Shown: piece by piece, positions 6,489 to 14,418 of the stretch
Layout of the letters: the number at the start of each line of letters is the position of its first letter
How positions within the stretch are numbered: the stretch's first letter is position 1
NCBI GenBank assembly: GCA_017883065.1
Contig: JADGOG010000016.1
Span: forward strand, 1-33,645
Source of the DNA: Acidimicrobiales bacterium
GTDB lineage: Bacteria; Actinomycetota; Acidimicrobiia; Acidimicrobiales; RAAP-2
DNA: 33,645 bases
Direction: 5' to 3'
Notes under the pieces: generated by a model
What the model was told of the DNA's origin: nothing
Databases searched by the model: none
Seen by the model: the letters and a program-made list of their open reading frames with translations, nothing else
Translations under genes and position numbers: made by a program

Positions 6489-7838
6489 TCAGCCCCAGTC
6501 GGCCCTGGTCCGGGGCATCCCACTGAACCCGTCCGGTTCTGGAACGACGCCGAGGACCTGGTGGATGGCCAGACCGCCATCGTCGAATCCGTTTGCCGAG
6601 GCGGCCATGTAGAGCCGCCAGATGTTGGCCCGCGAACGTCCGACCAGCGCCACCGCCTCCTCCCAGTGCTCCTCGAGATTGGACACCCAACGGTGCAGGG
6701 TCCGCGAGTAGTGCTCGCGCAGCGACTCGACGTCACGGACCTCGAATCCAACCTCCTGCATGGCCCGGATCACTGCCGACACGTCGAGCAGTTCGCCGTC
6801 GGGGAACACGTAGCGTCCGACGAACGTCCTGCGGCCGAGGAACGATCCACCGGGCTTCGAGATGGCATGGTTGAGCAGCCGTCCGGTCGGGGTGAGCAGT
6901 CCGAACAGGGTCTCGAAGTAGCGGGCCATCCGGGACGCTCCCACGTGCTCGAACATCCCGATCGAGGAGATGGCGTCGAAGGTCTCACCGTGCAGGTCGC
7001 GGTAGTCCTGCAGGCGGATCTCCACCTGGTCGTCCAGGTGGGCCTCGGACACCCGACGCCTGGCCTCGTCGACCTGCTCGCGGCTGAGGGCAACTCCGAC
7101 GACGGTGGCCCCGTGCTGACGGGCGGCATGCATGGCCATCGATCCCCAGCCACACCCCACGTCCAACAGCCGGGCCCCGGGCCGGGTGTGGAGACCCAGC
7201 TTGCGGCAGATGAGCTCGTGCTTGGCGGTCTGGGCCTCCTCCAGCGTCGTCTCCGCCGACAGAAAGCGGGCACACGAGTAGGTCATGGCCGGTCCGAGCA
7301 CCAGGCGGTAGAAGTCGTTGCCCACGTCGTAGTGGTGGCTGATCGCTTTGGCATCGCGGGCCGGGGAGTGGAGCCGGCCGGCCGGCCTGGCCTCCTCGGG
7401 CGGAGGCGGAAGGGGCGGCCCGAGGGCTCCGAGCCGCCGCGCCGCGTCGAGTATGGCGGGCAGGGTCCTCAGCCCAATGGACCGGAGGTCACGCGGCGTG
7501 GAGCCCTGGAGCACCCGCAACAAGGAGTAGAGGTCGCCGTCGACTGTGATGTCACCGGACACGAAGGCCCGGGCCACACCCAGCTCGCCCGGTGCCCACA
7601 TGATCCAGCGCAGCGCGTCGGGCGAGCGGATCTCCAGGGTCCCCGACCCGTCCGTGGGCCCGATGCCGCTCCCGTCCCAGAATTCGAACCGGACGGGAAG
7701 GTCCGAGCCCACCATGGCCCTCACCAGGGGGGCGAGCGCCTCGGCGGCGCTCCCCGGAGGAGCAGGAACCGGGTCGATCGACCGACCGACCGACCGACCG
7801 ACCCGCAGATGTGGCCGGTGCGAAACATCGGTGACCAT
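6489..7838 (-). CDS. cfa: Cyclopropane-fatty-acyl-phospholipid synthase family SAM methyltransferase
   Basis: A 449-residue enzyme expected to add a methylene (or methyl) group from S-adenosylmethionine to unsaturated phospholipid acyl chains at the inner membrane face. Recognised motifs are SHHYDVGNDFY (167-177), SAM motif I LLDVGCGWGS (224-233) and GMFEHVG (294-300), in the normal order for the family; the C-terminal part matches in layout. The ATG at 7838 is supported by GAGGAGG, 5 nt upstream. Codons 13-20 are encoded by six perfect GTCG units, giving VGRSVGRS; because the unit is four bases, a change of one unit would shift the frame. M42 is an in-frame fallback start with a poor ribosome site. 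It follows the DUF2252 gene on the same strand after 99 bp. Confidence 0.92.
   Translation of the reverse strand: MVTDVSHRPHLRVGRSVGRSIDPVPAPPGSAAEALAPLVRAMVGSDLPVRFEFWDGSGIGPTDGSGTLEIRSPDALRWIMWAPGELGVARAFVSGDITVDGDLYSLLRVLQGSTPRDLRSIGLRTLPAILDAARRLGALGPPLPPPPEEARPAGRLHSPARDAKAISHHYDVGNDFYRLVLGPAMTYSCARFLSAETTLEEAQTAKHELICRKLGLHTRPGARLLDVGCGWGSMAMHAARQHGATVVGVALSREQVDEARRRVSEAHLDDQVEIRLQDYRDLHGETFDAISSIGMFEHVGASRMARYFETLFGLLTPTGRLLNHAISKPGGSFLGRRTFVGRYVFPDGELLDVSAVIRAMQEVGFEVRDVESLREHYSRTLHRWVSNLEEHWEEAVALVGRSRANIWRLYMAASANGFDDGGLAIHQVLGVVPEPDGFSGMPRTRADWG
7779..7802 (-). repeat. Tetranucleotide microsatellite, six GTCG units, inside the cfa coding sequence
   Basis: On the minus strand the tract is (GTCG)6, followed by ATCG; with the flanking bases it also forms the palindrome GGTCGATCGACC at 7772-7783. 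It covers codons 13-20 of cfa. The unit is not a multiple of three, so slippage by one or two units would truncate or frameshift the protein near its N-terminus. Confidence 0.9.
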
Positions 7839-7937
7839 CGTGACCTCCTCGACCCGTAGCCGGCGTGCGAAGCTCGGTTCGATCCTAGGGCGACCCGACC
7901 GTGCGCTCCACCGCGGCTGGCAGCCTCACGGACCGCG

Positions 7938-9398
7938 TCAGAGGTCTTCGAGCGCAGCCACCCGGCCGCTCCGGACAGCCTGTTCGAGGGCCTCGTAGTC
8001 CCGCTCGTTCTGATCGGCGTAGGCCGACGAGAACCCGGCGATGGCCCGGTCGAACCCGTCGCCCTTGCCCAGGTAGGACGCGATGGCGATCCAGTCGCCG
8101 GACCGGGCGTGGGCCCGGGCCAGGGTGGCCCCGCACATGCGGCCGTACATGGTGGCCCCGTCCACGCCCATGGTGTCGACGTCGGCCGATCCCTTCCAGT
8201 CGTGCAGCTGGCGGATGTAGTAGTCACGGGACCGGCCGTCGATGTCCTTGACCCGCTGCCAGCCGAGGAAGATGTCGCTGGCCGTCTGCATCAGTCGCTG
8301 CCCGACCACCACCCGCTGGCCGTGGTTGGTGTAGTCGCTCCTCCGGGTGAACCGCTCGAGCACCGACGGCTGGGCCTCCTTCGCCTGGAGGATCAGGGGG
8401 TCCTGTTCGTCCACCCCGAGCATGAGGAAGATCCAGGCCCGGGTGCCCACGCTGCCCACGCCGACCACCTTGCGGGCCATGTGTACGTATCCGTAGTCCT
8501 CGAGCGGATGGTGCTCCCCGGCCAGGGTTCGCCGGTACTTCTTGATGAGCTTGCGCAGGGACTGCTCGGTCTCGTGGCGGACCTGTTCGGAGAGGACCAG
8601 GTCCTCGAGGGGCACGATGAGCGGCGGATCGGCCACGAAACGGAGTCTGCCGTGGTCTTGGGCGGTCAGCTTCTTGAACGCCCGCATCCGGTCGCGGGTA
8701 CGCGCTTTGGTCACGTGGCGGTCCACGCCCCGAATCTCCCGCTTTCCCAGCCGCTTCTCCCGCACCTCGGTGTTGACCCACTCCAGCATCTGGCGGATCT
8801 CCATGTGGGAGTACCAGACGTCGAGAGAGCCGTGCTTGGCCGCACTGCGCATCTCGGTCCGGTACTCCCGGGCCACGGCCAGCACGATGTCCCTCCGGTC
8901 GTCGACCGAGAAGCCCCGATCCCTACCGGCGATCTCGAAGCTGGCGGCCAGGCGTTTGACGTCCCACTCCCACGGGCCCGGATGGGTCTCGTCGAAGTCG
9001 TTGATGTCGAACATCAGCTGGCGCTCGGGCGACCCGAACAGGCCGAAGTTGGAGAGGTGGGCGTCTCCGCAGCACTGCACGTCGAGGCCTGACCGGGGGG
9101 TGGTGGCGAGATCGGAGGCCATGATGAGGGCGGCGCCGCGGTAGAAGGTGAACGGCGAGACCAGCATCCGGCCGTAGCGGATCGGGACCAGTTCGGGAAC
9201 CCGGGTGGACGCCTGCGCCTCGAGCAGGTCCACCGGATCGGGTCGATCGACCGCCGGTGCCCACGTTGCATGGGAGGAGCGCGGAGACACCGCCCGCAGC
9301 GCCTTGCCCCGGTCGGTCCGTTCCGATCGGCTGAGCCGGTGGTGCTTCCTCGTGCCGATGCCGAGCCCCACCCGCCGCGATGACTTGGTCAGGTCCAT
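7938..9398 (-). CDS. DUF2252 family protein (kinase-like fold, function unknown)
   Basis: A 486-residue soluble protein matching the DUF2252 family by length and motifs: a basic N-terminus, RYGRMLVSPFTFYRGAA, QCCGDAHLSNFGLF, DINDFDETHPGPWEWDVKRLAASF, and a C-terminal YYIRQLHDWKGS. The GDxHxxN and DxxDFDE segments resemble the catalytic and metal-binding loops of aminoglycoside-phosphotransferase/protein-kinase-like folds, so a small-molecule or protein kinase activity is possible but not established. The ATG at 9398 has a leaderless-type -10 (TAGAGT, 6 nt upstream) and no ribosome site. It is divergent from the YccF gene and upstream of cfa on the same strand. Confidence 0.88.
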   Translation of the reverse strand: MDLTKSSRRVGLGIGTRKHHRLSRSERTDRGKALRAVSPRSSHATWAPAVDRPDPVDLLEAQASTRVPELVPIRYGRMLVSPFTFYRGAALIMASDLATTPRSGLDVQCCGDAHLSNFGLFGSPERQLMFDINDFDETHPGPWEWDVKRLAASFEIAGRDRGFSVDDRRDIVLAVAREYRTEMRSAAKHGSLDVWYSHMEIRQMLEWVNTEVREKRLGKREIRGVDRHVTKARTRDRMRAFKKLTAQDHGRLRFVADPPLIVPLEDLVLSEQVRHETEQSLRKLIKKYRRTLAGEHHPLEDYGYVHMARKVVGVGSVGTRAWIFLMLGVDEQDPLILQAKEAQPSVLERFTRRSDYTNHGQRVVVGQRLMQTASDIFLGWQRVKDIDGRSRDYYIRQLHDWKGSADVDTMGVDGATMYGRMCGATLARAHARSGDWIAIASYLGKGDGFDRAIAGFSSAYADQNERDYEALEQAVRSGRVAALEDL

Positions 9399-9404
9399 GT
9401 GGCG

Positions 9405-9410
9405 ACTCTA
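9405..9410 (-). promoter_or_regulatory. -10 element of a leaderless promoter for the DUF2252 gene
   Basis: Minus-strand TAGAGT is followed by CGCCAC (6 nt) and the ATG at 9398. No Shine-Dalgarno is present. The geometry matches the other leaderless candidates in this window. Confidence 0.55.
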
Positions 9411-9492
9411 CCGGCGGCTCCCCGCAGGGCCCCGGCGGCCCCGGGCCCCGGAGCGTCGGCGCCTGTGCCGGGCGGTGCCAAGCTGGTCTCCG

Positions 9493-9888
9493 ATGAAGAC
9501 CATCTTGAACGTCCTGTGGCTGGTGCTGTGCGGCTTCTGGTTGGCCGTCGGCTACGTCCTGGCCGGCGTGGTCATGTGCATCCTGATCATCACCATCCCG
9601 TTTGGGATCGCCTCATTCCGACTGGCCTCCTTCACCCTGTGGCCGTTCGGCCGGACGACCGTCCCCAAGCCCGACGCCGGAGCCGGATCGGCCATCGGGA
9701 ACGTCCTGTGGTTCGTCCTGGCCGGTCTGTGGATGGCCATCGCCCACGTCGTCACCGGCGTGGCGCTCTGTCTGACCATCATCGGGATCCCCCTGGGCAT
9801 CGCCGACTTCAAGCTGGCCGCAGTGGCCCTGGCCCCGTTGGGCAAGGACATCGTCCGCACCGACGACCCACGCGCCTTCTACCGTTAG
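9493..9888 (+). CDS. YccF-family inner-membrane protein
   Basis: A 131-residue hydrophobic protein made of two similar halves. Each begins NVLWxVLxGxW and continues through a membrane helix to IITIPFGIASFRLASFTLWPFGR (first half) or IIGIPLGIADFKLAAVALAPLGK (second half), which is the internal duplication of the YccF family. About four membrane segments are expected. Function is unknown. The frame is open upstream to 9205, but that part overlaps the DUF2252 gene on the other strand and lacks the family pattern, so the ATG at 9493 is the start chosen. The gene converges with the dGTPase gene, with a terminator-like hairpin between them. Confidence 0.88.
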   Translation: MKTILNVLWLVLCGFWLAVGYVLAGVVMCILIITIPFGIASFRLASFTLWPFGRTTVPKPDAGAGSAIGNVLWFVLAGLWMAIAHVVTGVALCLTIIGIPLGIADFKLAAVALAPLGKDIVRTDDPRAFYR

Positions 9889-9895
9889 GCAGCCC

Positions 9896-9917
9896 CCGGC
9901 CGGAGACAGCCGGCCGG
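9896..9917. terminator. Hairpin between convergent YccF and dGTPase genes
   Basis: Perfect 8-bp arms CCGGCCGG (9896-9903) and CCGGCCGG (9910-9917) enclose the loop AGACAG, 7 nt after the YccF stop. No T-tract follows, as is common for actinobacterial hairpins. It could serve both directions. Confidence 0.55.
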
Positions 9918-9939
9918 AGCGGGTGACGGCCCCGGAGTC

Positions 9940-11148
9940 TCAGAGGCGCCGGGTCACCCCGATGCCGGCCGGGAGCTTGTCGGGGTCCCAGCCCAGAAGC
10001 GCCACGGCCTGGCTGAAGGCGAAGCGGTCGGTCATGCCGGCCACGTAGGACACCGCCTCCCGCACCGCCTGGGTGTCGCCTCCGTTGAGGTCGGCCTGTT
10101 CGGGTCCGGCGTCGGGAATCAGATTGGGGCGGTCGCCGAAGTAGTCGACCAACGCACGCAGCACGGCCACCACGGCCCGCCCCTGGGCGACCGAGCTTGG
10201 ACGCAGGTAGATGAGCTCGTAGTTGCTGGCCCGGAAGGCGGCCAGTGCCTCGGCCTGTTCGTCGGCCATGCCGATCCGGCCGGTCTCGAGGATGGTCGAA
10301 ACCAGGGCGTCGATGAAGGTGCCCAGCTGCTGGCTGCGCACGTCCCCGCACCGCTCCCGCACCAGCGGGGGCAGGGCGCTCGGAGTGACGATGCCGCTCT
10401 TGACCGCGTCCTCGAAGTCGTGGCACACGTAGGCGATCCGGTCGGCCCAGCTCACCACCTCGCCCTCCGGGGTGGAGGGTGCCGGCCGGGACCACGAGTG
10501 ATTGCGGATGCCGTCGAGGGTCTCCACGCAGAGGTTGAGGGGAGCGAGGGAGACGTCGGCACCCCACGGCGCATGGTCGAACCCGCTGTCGAGATAGGGC
10601 GAGAGGGCGTCCTCGCTGGCGTGCCCGCCGGGCCCATGGCCACAGTCGTGCCCGAGGGCAATGGCCTCGGTGAGGGCGACGTTGAGCGAGCAGGCCCGGG
10701 CCACGCTGGTGGCCACCTGGGCCACCTCCAGCGCGTGGGTCAGCCGGGTCCGCTGGTGATCGTCGGGGAAGACGAAGACCTGGGTCTTGCCGGCCAGTCG
10801 TCGGAACGCGGTGGCATGGAGGATGCGGTCGCGGTCCCGCTCGAAGCAGGTACGCCACCGATCGGGCCCCTCGGGGCGGACCCGATTGCCTGCACCGGTC
10901 CCCCTGGTTGCACCCGGGGCCAGTCGCTCGTCCTCGATCGCCTCGCGGGCCTGGCGGTCGAAGCCGAGTGCCGGACCGTCGGAGGTGACCACGGCCCGAC
11001 TGTCGGCGTGGGCGAAGGTGATGCCCGGCCCCTCGTGCCCGGACATGGTCGACGCCCAGCGGCGATTCCTCTCGTTCTCCGCGGCCGGAGCTCCCGGCGG
11101 ACCTCCTGACTGCTGTCCCGACGGCACTCCCGACGCCTCTTCCACCAC
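9940..11148 (-). CDS. dgt: HD-domain deoxyguanosinetriphosphate triphosphohydrolase-like protein
   Basis: A 402-residue member of the dGTPase family, which hydrolyses dNTPs to nucleoside and tripolyphosphate. Metal and catalytic residues are visible in the usual order: RLTHALEVAQVA (H138), ALGHDCGHGPGGH (H167-D168) and ADRIAYVCHDFED. The DRDRILHATAFRRLAGKTQVF segment is typical of the family. About 90 N-terminal residues before the core are Gly/Pro/Ala-rich and look disordered. The GTG at 11148 is only 2 nt from GGAGG; the adjacent GTG at 11145 has a better 5-nt spacing, and an ATG at residue 35 is another possibility. In many actinobacteria dgt lies by dnaG; it does not here. Confidence 0.9.
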   Translation of the reverse strand: MVEEASGVPSGQQSGGPPGAPAAENERNRRWASTMSGHEGPGITFAHADSRAVVTSDGPALGFDRQAREAIEDERLAPGATRGTGAGNRVRPEGPDRWRTCFERDRDRILHATAFRRLAGKTQVFVFPDDHQRTRLTHALEVAQVATSVARACSLNVALTEAIALGHDCGHGPGGHASEDALSPYLDSGFDHAPWGADVSLAPLNLCVETLDGIRNHSWSRPAPSTPEGEVVSWADRIAYVCHDFEDAVKSGIVTPSALPPLVRERCGDVRSQQLGTFIDALVSTILETGRIGMADEQAEALAAFRASNYELIYLRPSSVAQGRAVVAVLRALVDYFGDRPNLIPDAGPEQADLNGGDTQAVREAVSYVAGMTDRFAFSQAVALLGWDPDKLPAGIGVTRRL

Positions 11149-11236
11149 ACCCTCCAGACGGCCGGCTGAACAACCGGCTCCAGGGCCAGTGTGCCCGATG
11201 GGTGTGACCGCGGGGCGGCACTGCTCCCGGACCTTG

Positions 11237-11268
11237 TATCGTCAGATGGGTCCGGCAGACCTGCCGGA
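11237..11268 (+). promoter_or_regulatory. Candidate promoter and dyad operator of the DUF3107 gene
   Basis: TATCGT (11237-11242) is a plausible -10, giving a start near 11249. Immediately after it lies a dyad with perfect 8-bp arms, TCCGGCAG (11251-11258) and CTGCCGGA (11261-11268), separated by only two bases. Such a short centre suits a dimeric DNA-binding protein better than an RNA hairpin. No -35 is obvious. The binding protein is unknown. Confidence 0.5.
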
Positions 11269-11292
11269 GTTCAGGGAAGAGGAGCGTGCCAG

Positions 11293-11529
11293 GTGGACGT
11301 GCGTATCGGAATCGTGCAATCGATGAAGGAGCTCGACATCGAGTTGCCCGACGATGCTGATCGCGAGAAGGTCCTGGCCGACATCGAAAGCGCGCTCTCC
11401 GAGGACGGGAAGATCCTCTGGCTGACCGATCGCAAGGGTCGCCAGGTCGGGGTCCCGGTGGCCAAGGTCGCCTATGTCGAGGTGGATCCGCCGGTCTCCG
11501 ATCGTCGGGTCGGTTTCGGGATCTCCTGA
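11293..11529 (+). CDS. DUF3107 family small protein
   Basis: A 78-residue protein matching the actinobacterial DUF3107 family (the mycobacterial TB9.4/Rv3208A type): VDVRIGIVQSMKELDIELPDDADREKVLADIESAL, then DGKILWLTDRKGRQVGVPVAKVAYVEV. It is probably a compact alpha/beta domain; function is unknown. The start chosen is GTG 11293, supported by AAGAGGAG at 11277-11284 with 8-nt spacing; the frame is open further upstream but crosses the promoter region. It is followed after 66 bp by the ArsA-like pair on the same strand. Confidence 0.85.
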   Translation: MDVRIGIVQSMKELDIELPDDADREKVLADIESALSEDGKILWLTDRKGRQVGVPVAKVAYVEVDPPVSDRRVGFGIS

Positions 11530-11595
11530 TCCGACACCCCGCTCACCGACGTTCCGGGCGATTCGGCTCCGGCCGGTGAGCGACCCGGTGGCCCG

Positions 11596-12543
11596 ATGAG
11601 CGACCTGCTCGGCCTGAAGCTGGTCTTCGTCACCGGCAAGGGCGGCGTGGGCAAGACCACGGTGGCCTCGGCACTGGCCCTGTTCGCCTCCACGCGGGGC
11701 AAGCGGGTGCTCATCTGCGAGGTCGACGCCAAGGGCGACGTTGCCGGCTTCTACGAGGCGCCGCCCACCGGGTTCAACGAACGGGAGATCCTCCCGGGCC
11801 TCTTCGCCATGACCATGGACACCGAGGCGTCGCTTCGCGAGTACCTCAAGCTCCACCTGCGGATTCCGGTGGTGGGCCGGATCGGGCCCCTGGCCAAGGC
11901 CTTCGACTTCGTGGCCACCGCCGCCCCGGGGGTCCGCGAGATCCTCACCGTGGGCAAGCTCTGCTACGAGGTGAGGGAGCGCACCTACGACCTGGTGGTG
12001 GTCGACGCTCCGGCGGCGGGCCACATCGTGGGCCAGTTGGCCGCCCCGCAGGCCATCAACGACCTGGTCAAGGTAGGCCTCATCCGGGGCCAGACCGACT
12101 GGATGCTGGAGATTCTCTCCGATCCCGGCCAGACCGGGCTGGTGGCCGTGTGCACCCCCGAGGAGATGCCGGTCAACGAGACCATCGAACTGGCGGTGCG
12201 GGTGAGAGAGGAGACCACCGTGCAACTGTCGGCGGTGGTGGTCAACCGAGTCCTACCCGAGCTCTTCGGACGTCAGGAGGAACAGGTCTTCGACGCGTTG
12301 AGCGGGACGGTGCCCGAGGAGCGCCTCGACCAGCTGGCCGGCGGGGACGTGGGGCCACTGCTCGACGCCGCCCGTCTGGCCGTGACCATGCGACGGACCC
12401 GCTCCACCCACCTCGACCGGCTGCGCGCCAGCATCGACGAGTCGGTGCCGATGCTCTACCTCCCGTACCTGTTCACCCGGTCGCACGGGTTGCGCACCAC
12501 CCGCCAGGTGGCAGCCTCGCTCGGTGAGGAATTGGGCTTCTGA
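11596..12543 (+). CDS. ArsA/Get3-like ATPase, first of a tandem pair
   Basis: A 315-residue P-loop ATPase of the ArsA/Get3 class. The deviant Walker A is TGKGGVGKTT (13-22), and CEVDAKGDVAGFY replaces the DPAH-type segment of true arsenite pumps. The switch region reads YDLVVVDAPAAGHI. The metal-binding cysteines of ArsA and the CXXC of Get3 are not evident, so arsenite export is unlikely. Adjacent ArsA-like pairs are conserved in actinobacteria (M. tuberculosis Rv3679/Rv3680, which form a complex), and this gene corresponds to the Rv3679-like member by order. Its stop overlaps the next start (TGATG), so the two subunits are probably made in equal amounts. Confidence 0.88.
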   Translation: MSDLLGLKLVFVTGKGGVGKTTVASALALFASTRGKRVLICEVDAKGDVAGFYEAPPTGFNEREILPGLFAMTMDTEASLREYLKLHLRIPVVGRIGPLAKAFDFVATAAPGVREILTVGKLCYEVRERTYDLVVVDAPAAGHIVGQLAAPQAINDLVKVGLIRGQTDWMLEILSDPGQTGLVAVCTPEEMPVNETIELAVRVREETTVQLSAVVVNRVLPELFGRQEEQVFDALSGTVPEERLDQLAGGDVGPLLDAARLAVTMRRTRSTHLDRLRASIDESVPMLYLPYLFTRSHGLRTTRQVAASLGEELGF

Positions 12544-13733
12544 TGGCGGGCGGGCGAACGACGCCGAGCAGCTCGCTGGACGGGCTGCTGGCCACCAAGG
12601 AGATCGTCATCGCCTGTGGTCCCGGCGGGGTGGGCAAGACCACCACTGCGGCAGCGGCGGCGGTGATGGCGGCGGTGCGCCACGGCAGCAAGGTGCTGGT
12701 ACTCACCATCGACCCGGCCAAGAGGCTGGCCGACGCTCTCGGACTCGACGGCATCGGCAACACCGAGCACCGGGTGCCCGACGAGGCGTTCCGTGCCGCC
12801 GGACTCAAGCCGAGAGGCCAGTTGTGGGCGGCCATGCTCGATACCAAGGAGTCGTGGGACGAGCTGATCCGCCGTCAGGCGCCCGACAAGCAGACCCGGG
12901 ACGAGATTCTGGCCAATCCGCTCTACCAGAACATCGCGGGCCGGTTCGTCCAGAGCCACGACTACATCGCCATGGAACGGCTCTACGAGATCCACTCGGA
13001 GGGCGACTACGACCTGATCGTGGTGGACACCCCGCCCACCAGGAACGCCCTCGACTTCCTCGACGCCCCACAGCGCATGGCCGACTTCTTCTCCTCCCGC
13101 CTCCTGCGCTGGCTGATCGTTCCCTACCGCTCTCGGCTGGTCAACGTGGCCACCAAGCCCTTCTACAACGTCGCCGACCGGATCCTCGGCACCGAGTTCC
13201 TGGGCGACATCTCCGAGTTCTTCATCCTCTTCCAATCGATGTACGACGGCTTCGTCGAGCGCTCCGAATCGGTGGGCCGACTCCTGTCCGACCGCCGGAC
13301 CACCTTCGTGGTGGTGTCCACCCTCGAGGCGGTCCCGCTGCGAGAGGCCGAGTTCTTCGCCGAGCAGCTCACCTCCCGCCATCTCCACCTGGGCGCCATC
13401 GTGTTGAACAAGGTGCTGCCCGACTACCTCCGCGGCGCGGAGGGGACGGCAACCGCCGAATCGGTCAAGGAGCACGCCGATGCGCTGGCTGCCCAGCTGG
13501 CCCCCGAGCTCGGCGCCATCGACCCGGCGCTCGGGGATGCCGACCAGATCTCGCGGGTGCTCACCGAGGTGGCCGACAGCTACCTCAACTTCCAGGTGGT
13601 CGCCCTGCGCGAGATGGAGGAGCGGGCCATGCTCTCGGTGGTGCCCGACGTCCTGGCCACGGTTCCCTTCTTCGACACCGACCTGTTCGACCTGGCCGGA
13701 CTGGTCCGGCTGGGGGAGGAGATCTGGGAGTAG
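12543..13733 (+). CDS. ArsA/Get3-like ATPase, second of a tandem pair
   Basis: A 396-residue partner of the preceding ATPase. Walker A is CGPGGVGKTTT (25-35), followed by VLVLTIDPAKRLADALGL, which is closer to canonical ArsA/Get3 (TDPA-type) than its neighbour. The YDLIVVDTPPTRNALDFLDAP segment is the switch/Walker B region. A likely role is as half of an ATPase heterodimer acting with membrane proteins or metabolite signals, as proposed for Rv3679/Rv3680, but the client is unknown. The ATG overlaps the upstream stop by one base. A 7-bp inverted repeat, TAGGTCC/GGACCTA, begins at its own TAG stop (13731-13747). Confidence 0.9.
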   Translation: MAGGRTTPSSSLDGLLATKEIVIACGPGGVGKTTTAAAAAVMAAVRHGSKVLVLTIDPAKRLADALGLDGIGNTEHRVPDEAFRAAGLKPRGQLWAAMLDTKESWDELIRRQAPDKQTRDEILANPLYQNIAGRFVQSHDYIAMERLYEIHSEGDYDLIVVDTPPTRNALDFLDAPQRMADFFSSRLLRWLIVPYRSRLVNVATKPFYNVADRILGTEFLGDISEFFILFQSMYDGFVERSESVGRLLSDRRTTFVVVSTLEAVPLREAEFFAEQLTSRHLHLGAIVLNKVLPDYLRGAEGTATAESVKEHADALAAQLAPELGAIDPALGDADQISRVLTEVADSYLNFQVVALREMEERAMLSVVPDVLATVPFFDTDLFDLAGLVRLGEEIWE

Positions 13734-13745
13734 GTCCGCCGGACC

Positions 13746-13751
13746 TACGAT
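13746..13751 (+). promoter_or_regulatory. -10 element of a leaderless promoter for the O-methyltransferase
   Basis: TACGAT is followed by six bases (GCAACC) and the GTG at 13758. It overlaps the right arm of the inverted repeat TAGGTCC-GCC-GGACCTA (13731-13747) that starts at the preceding stop codon. The hairpin could act as terminator for the upstream gene, or the dyad as an operator on this promoter. Confidence 0.5.
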
Positions 13752-13757
13752 GCAACC

Positions 13758-14402
13758 GTGACCGAGATCGTTGACCCCGCCCTCGACGCGTACGCCGCCG
13801 AGCACACCACCGCACCACCCGCCTACCTCGCCGAGTTGGCCTCCGAGCTGGAGGTGACACTCGAGTCCCCCGGCATGATGGTCGGCCGGCTCGAGGGCCG
13901 ATACCTCGAGATGCTGGCCTTCGCCCTCGGCGCCACGGCGGTGCTGGAGATCGGTACCTTCGGTGGCTATTCGGCGCTGTCGATGGCTCCGGGACTGGCT
14001 CCCGGGGGCACCATCACCAGTTGCGAGATCTCCCCGGTCCACGCCGAATTCGCCCGCCGCCACATCGCCGCCAGCCCGTTCGCGGACGCCATCGAGGTGG
14101 TGGTGGGACCGGCCCTCGACACCATCGCCACGCTGTCGGGTCCCTTCGACCTGGTGTTCATCGACGCCGACAAGGCCAACTACCTCGAGTACTTCGAGGC
14201 GGTCCTGCCCAAGCTGGCGCCCCGGGGGATCATCGCCGCCGACAACACCCTGTGGAGCGGCCGGGTCCTCGACCCGTCGGACACCAGCGAGGACACCGTG
14301 GCCCTCCGCCGGTTCAACGAGGCCCTGGCCGTCGACCCCCGGGTGGTGGTGGTCCAGACCACCGTGCGCGACGGAGTCACCCTCATCCGGCACGCCGGGT
14401 AG
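13758..14402 (+). CDS. Class I SAM-dependent O-methyltransferase (CCoAOMT/COMT-like)
   Basis: A 214-residue Methyltransf_3 family enzyme. SAM motif I is VLEIGTFGGYSALSMA (62-77); FDLVFIDADKANYLEYF carries the metal-binding Asp, and IIAADNTLWSGRV has the second metal ligand Asn, as in Mg-dependent catechol or caffeoyl-CoA O-methyltransferases. The methyl acceptor is unknown. The length fits the family. The GTG start is only 6 nt from a -10-like TACGAT with no ribosome site, so it is probably leaderless. It is followed after 16 bp by the PHP phosphoesterase. Confidence 0.9.
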   Translation: MTEIVDPALDAYAAEHTTAPPAYLAELASELEVTLESPGMMVGRLEGRYLEMLAFALGATAVLEIGTFGGYSALSMAPGLAPGGTITSCEISPVHAEFARRHIAASPFADAIEVVVGPALDTIATLSGPFDLVFIDADKANYLEYFEAVLPKLAPRGIIAADNTLWSGRVLDPSDTSEDTVALRRFNEALAVDPRVVVVQTTVRDGVTLIRHAG

Positions 14403-14418
14403 GGGCGGGGACGGGACG

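Noticed and set aside
6387-7859. A 490-residue plus-strand open frame opposite cfa
   Set aside because: cfa motifs on the minus strand are unambiguous, and the opposite frame has none.
7868-7895. GGTTCGATCC, resembling a tRNA T-arm
   Set aside because: The flanking bases do not form a T-stem, and no acceptor, D or anticodon arm could be built around it.
12456-14393. A 645-residue open frame on the minus strand, antisense to the second ArsA-like gene and the O-methyltransferase
   Set aside because: It is opposite two genes with clear family motifs, and its own translation is Gly/His/Asp/Val-rich with no recognisable domain. It results from codon bias in GC-rich DNA.
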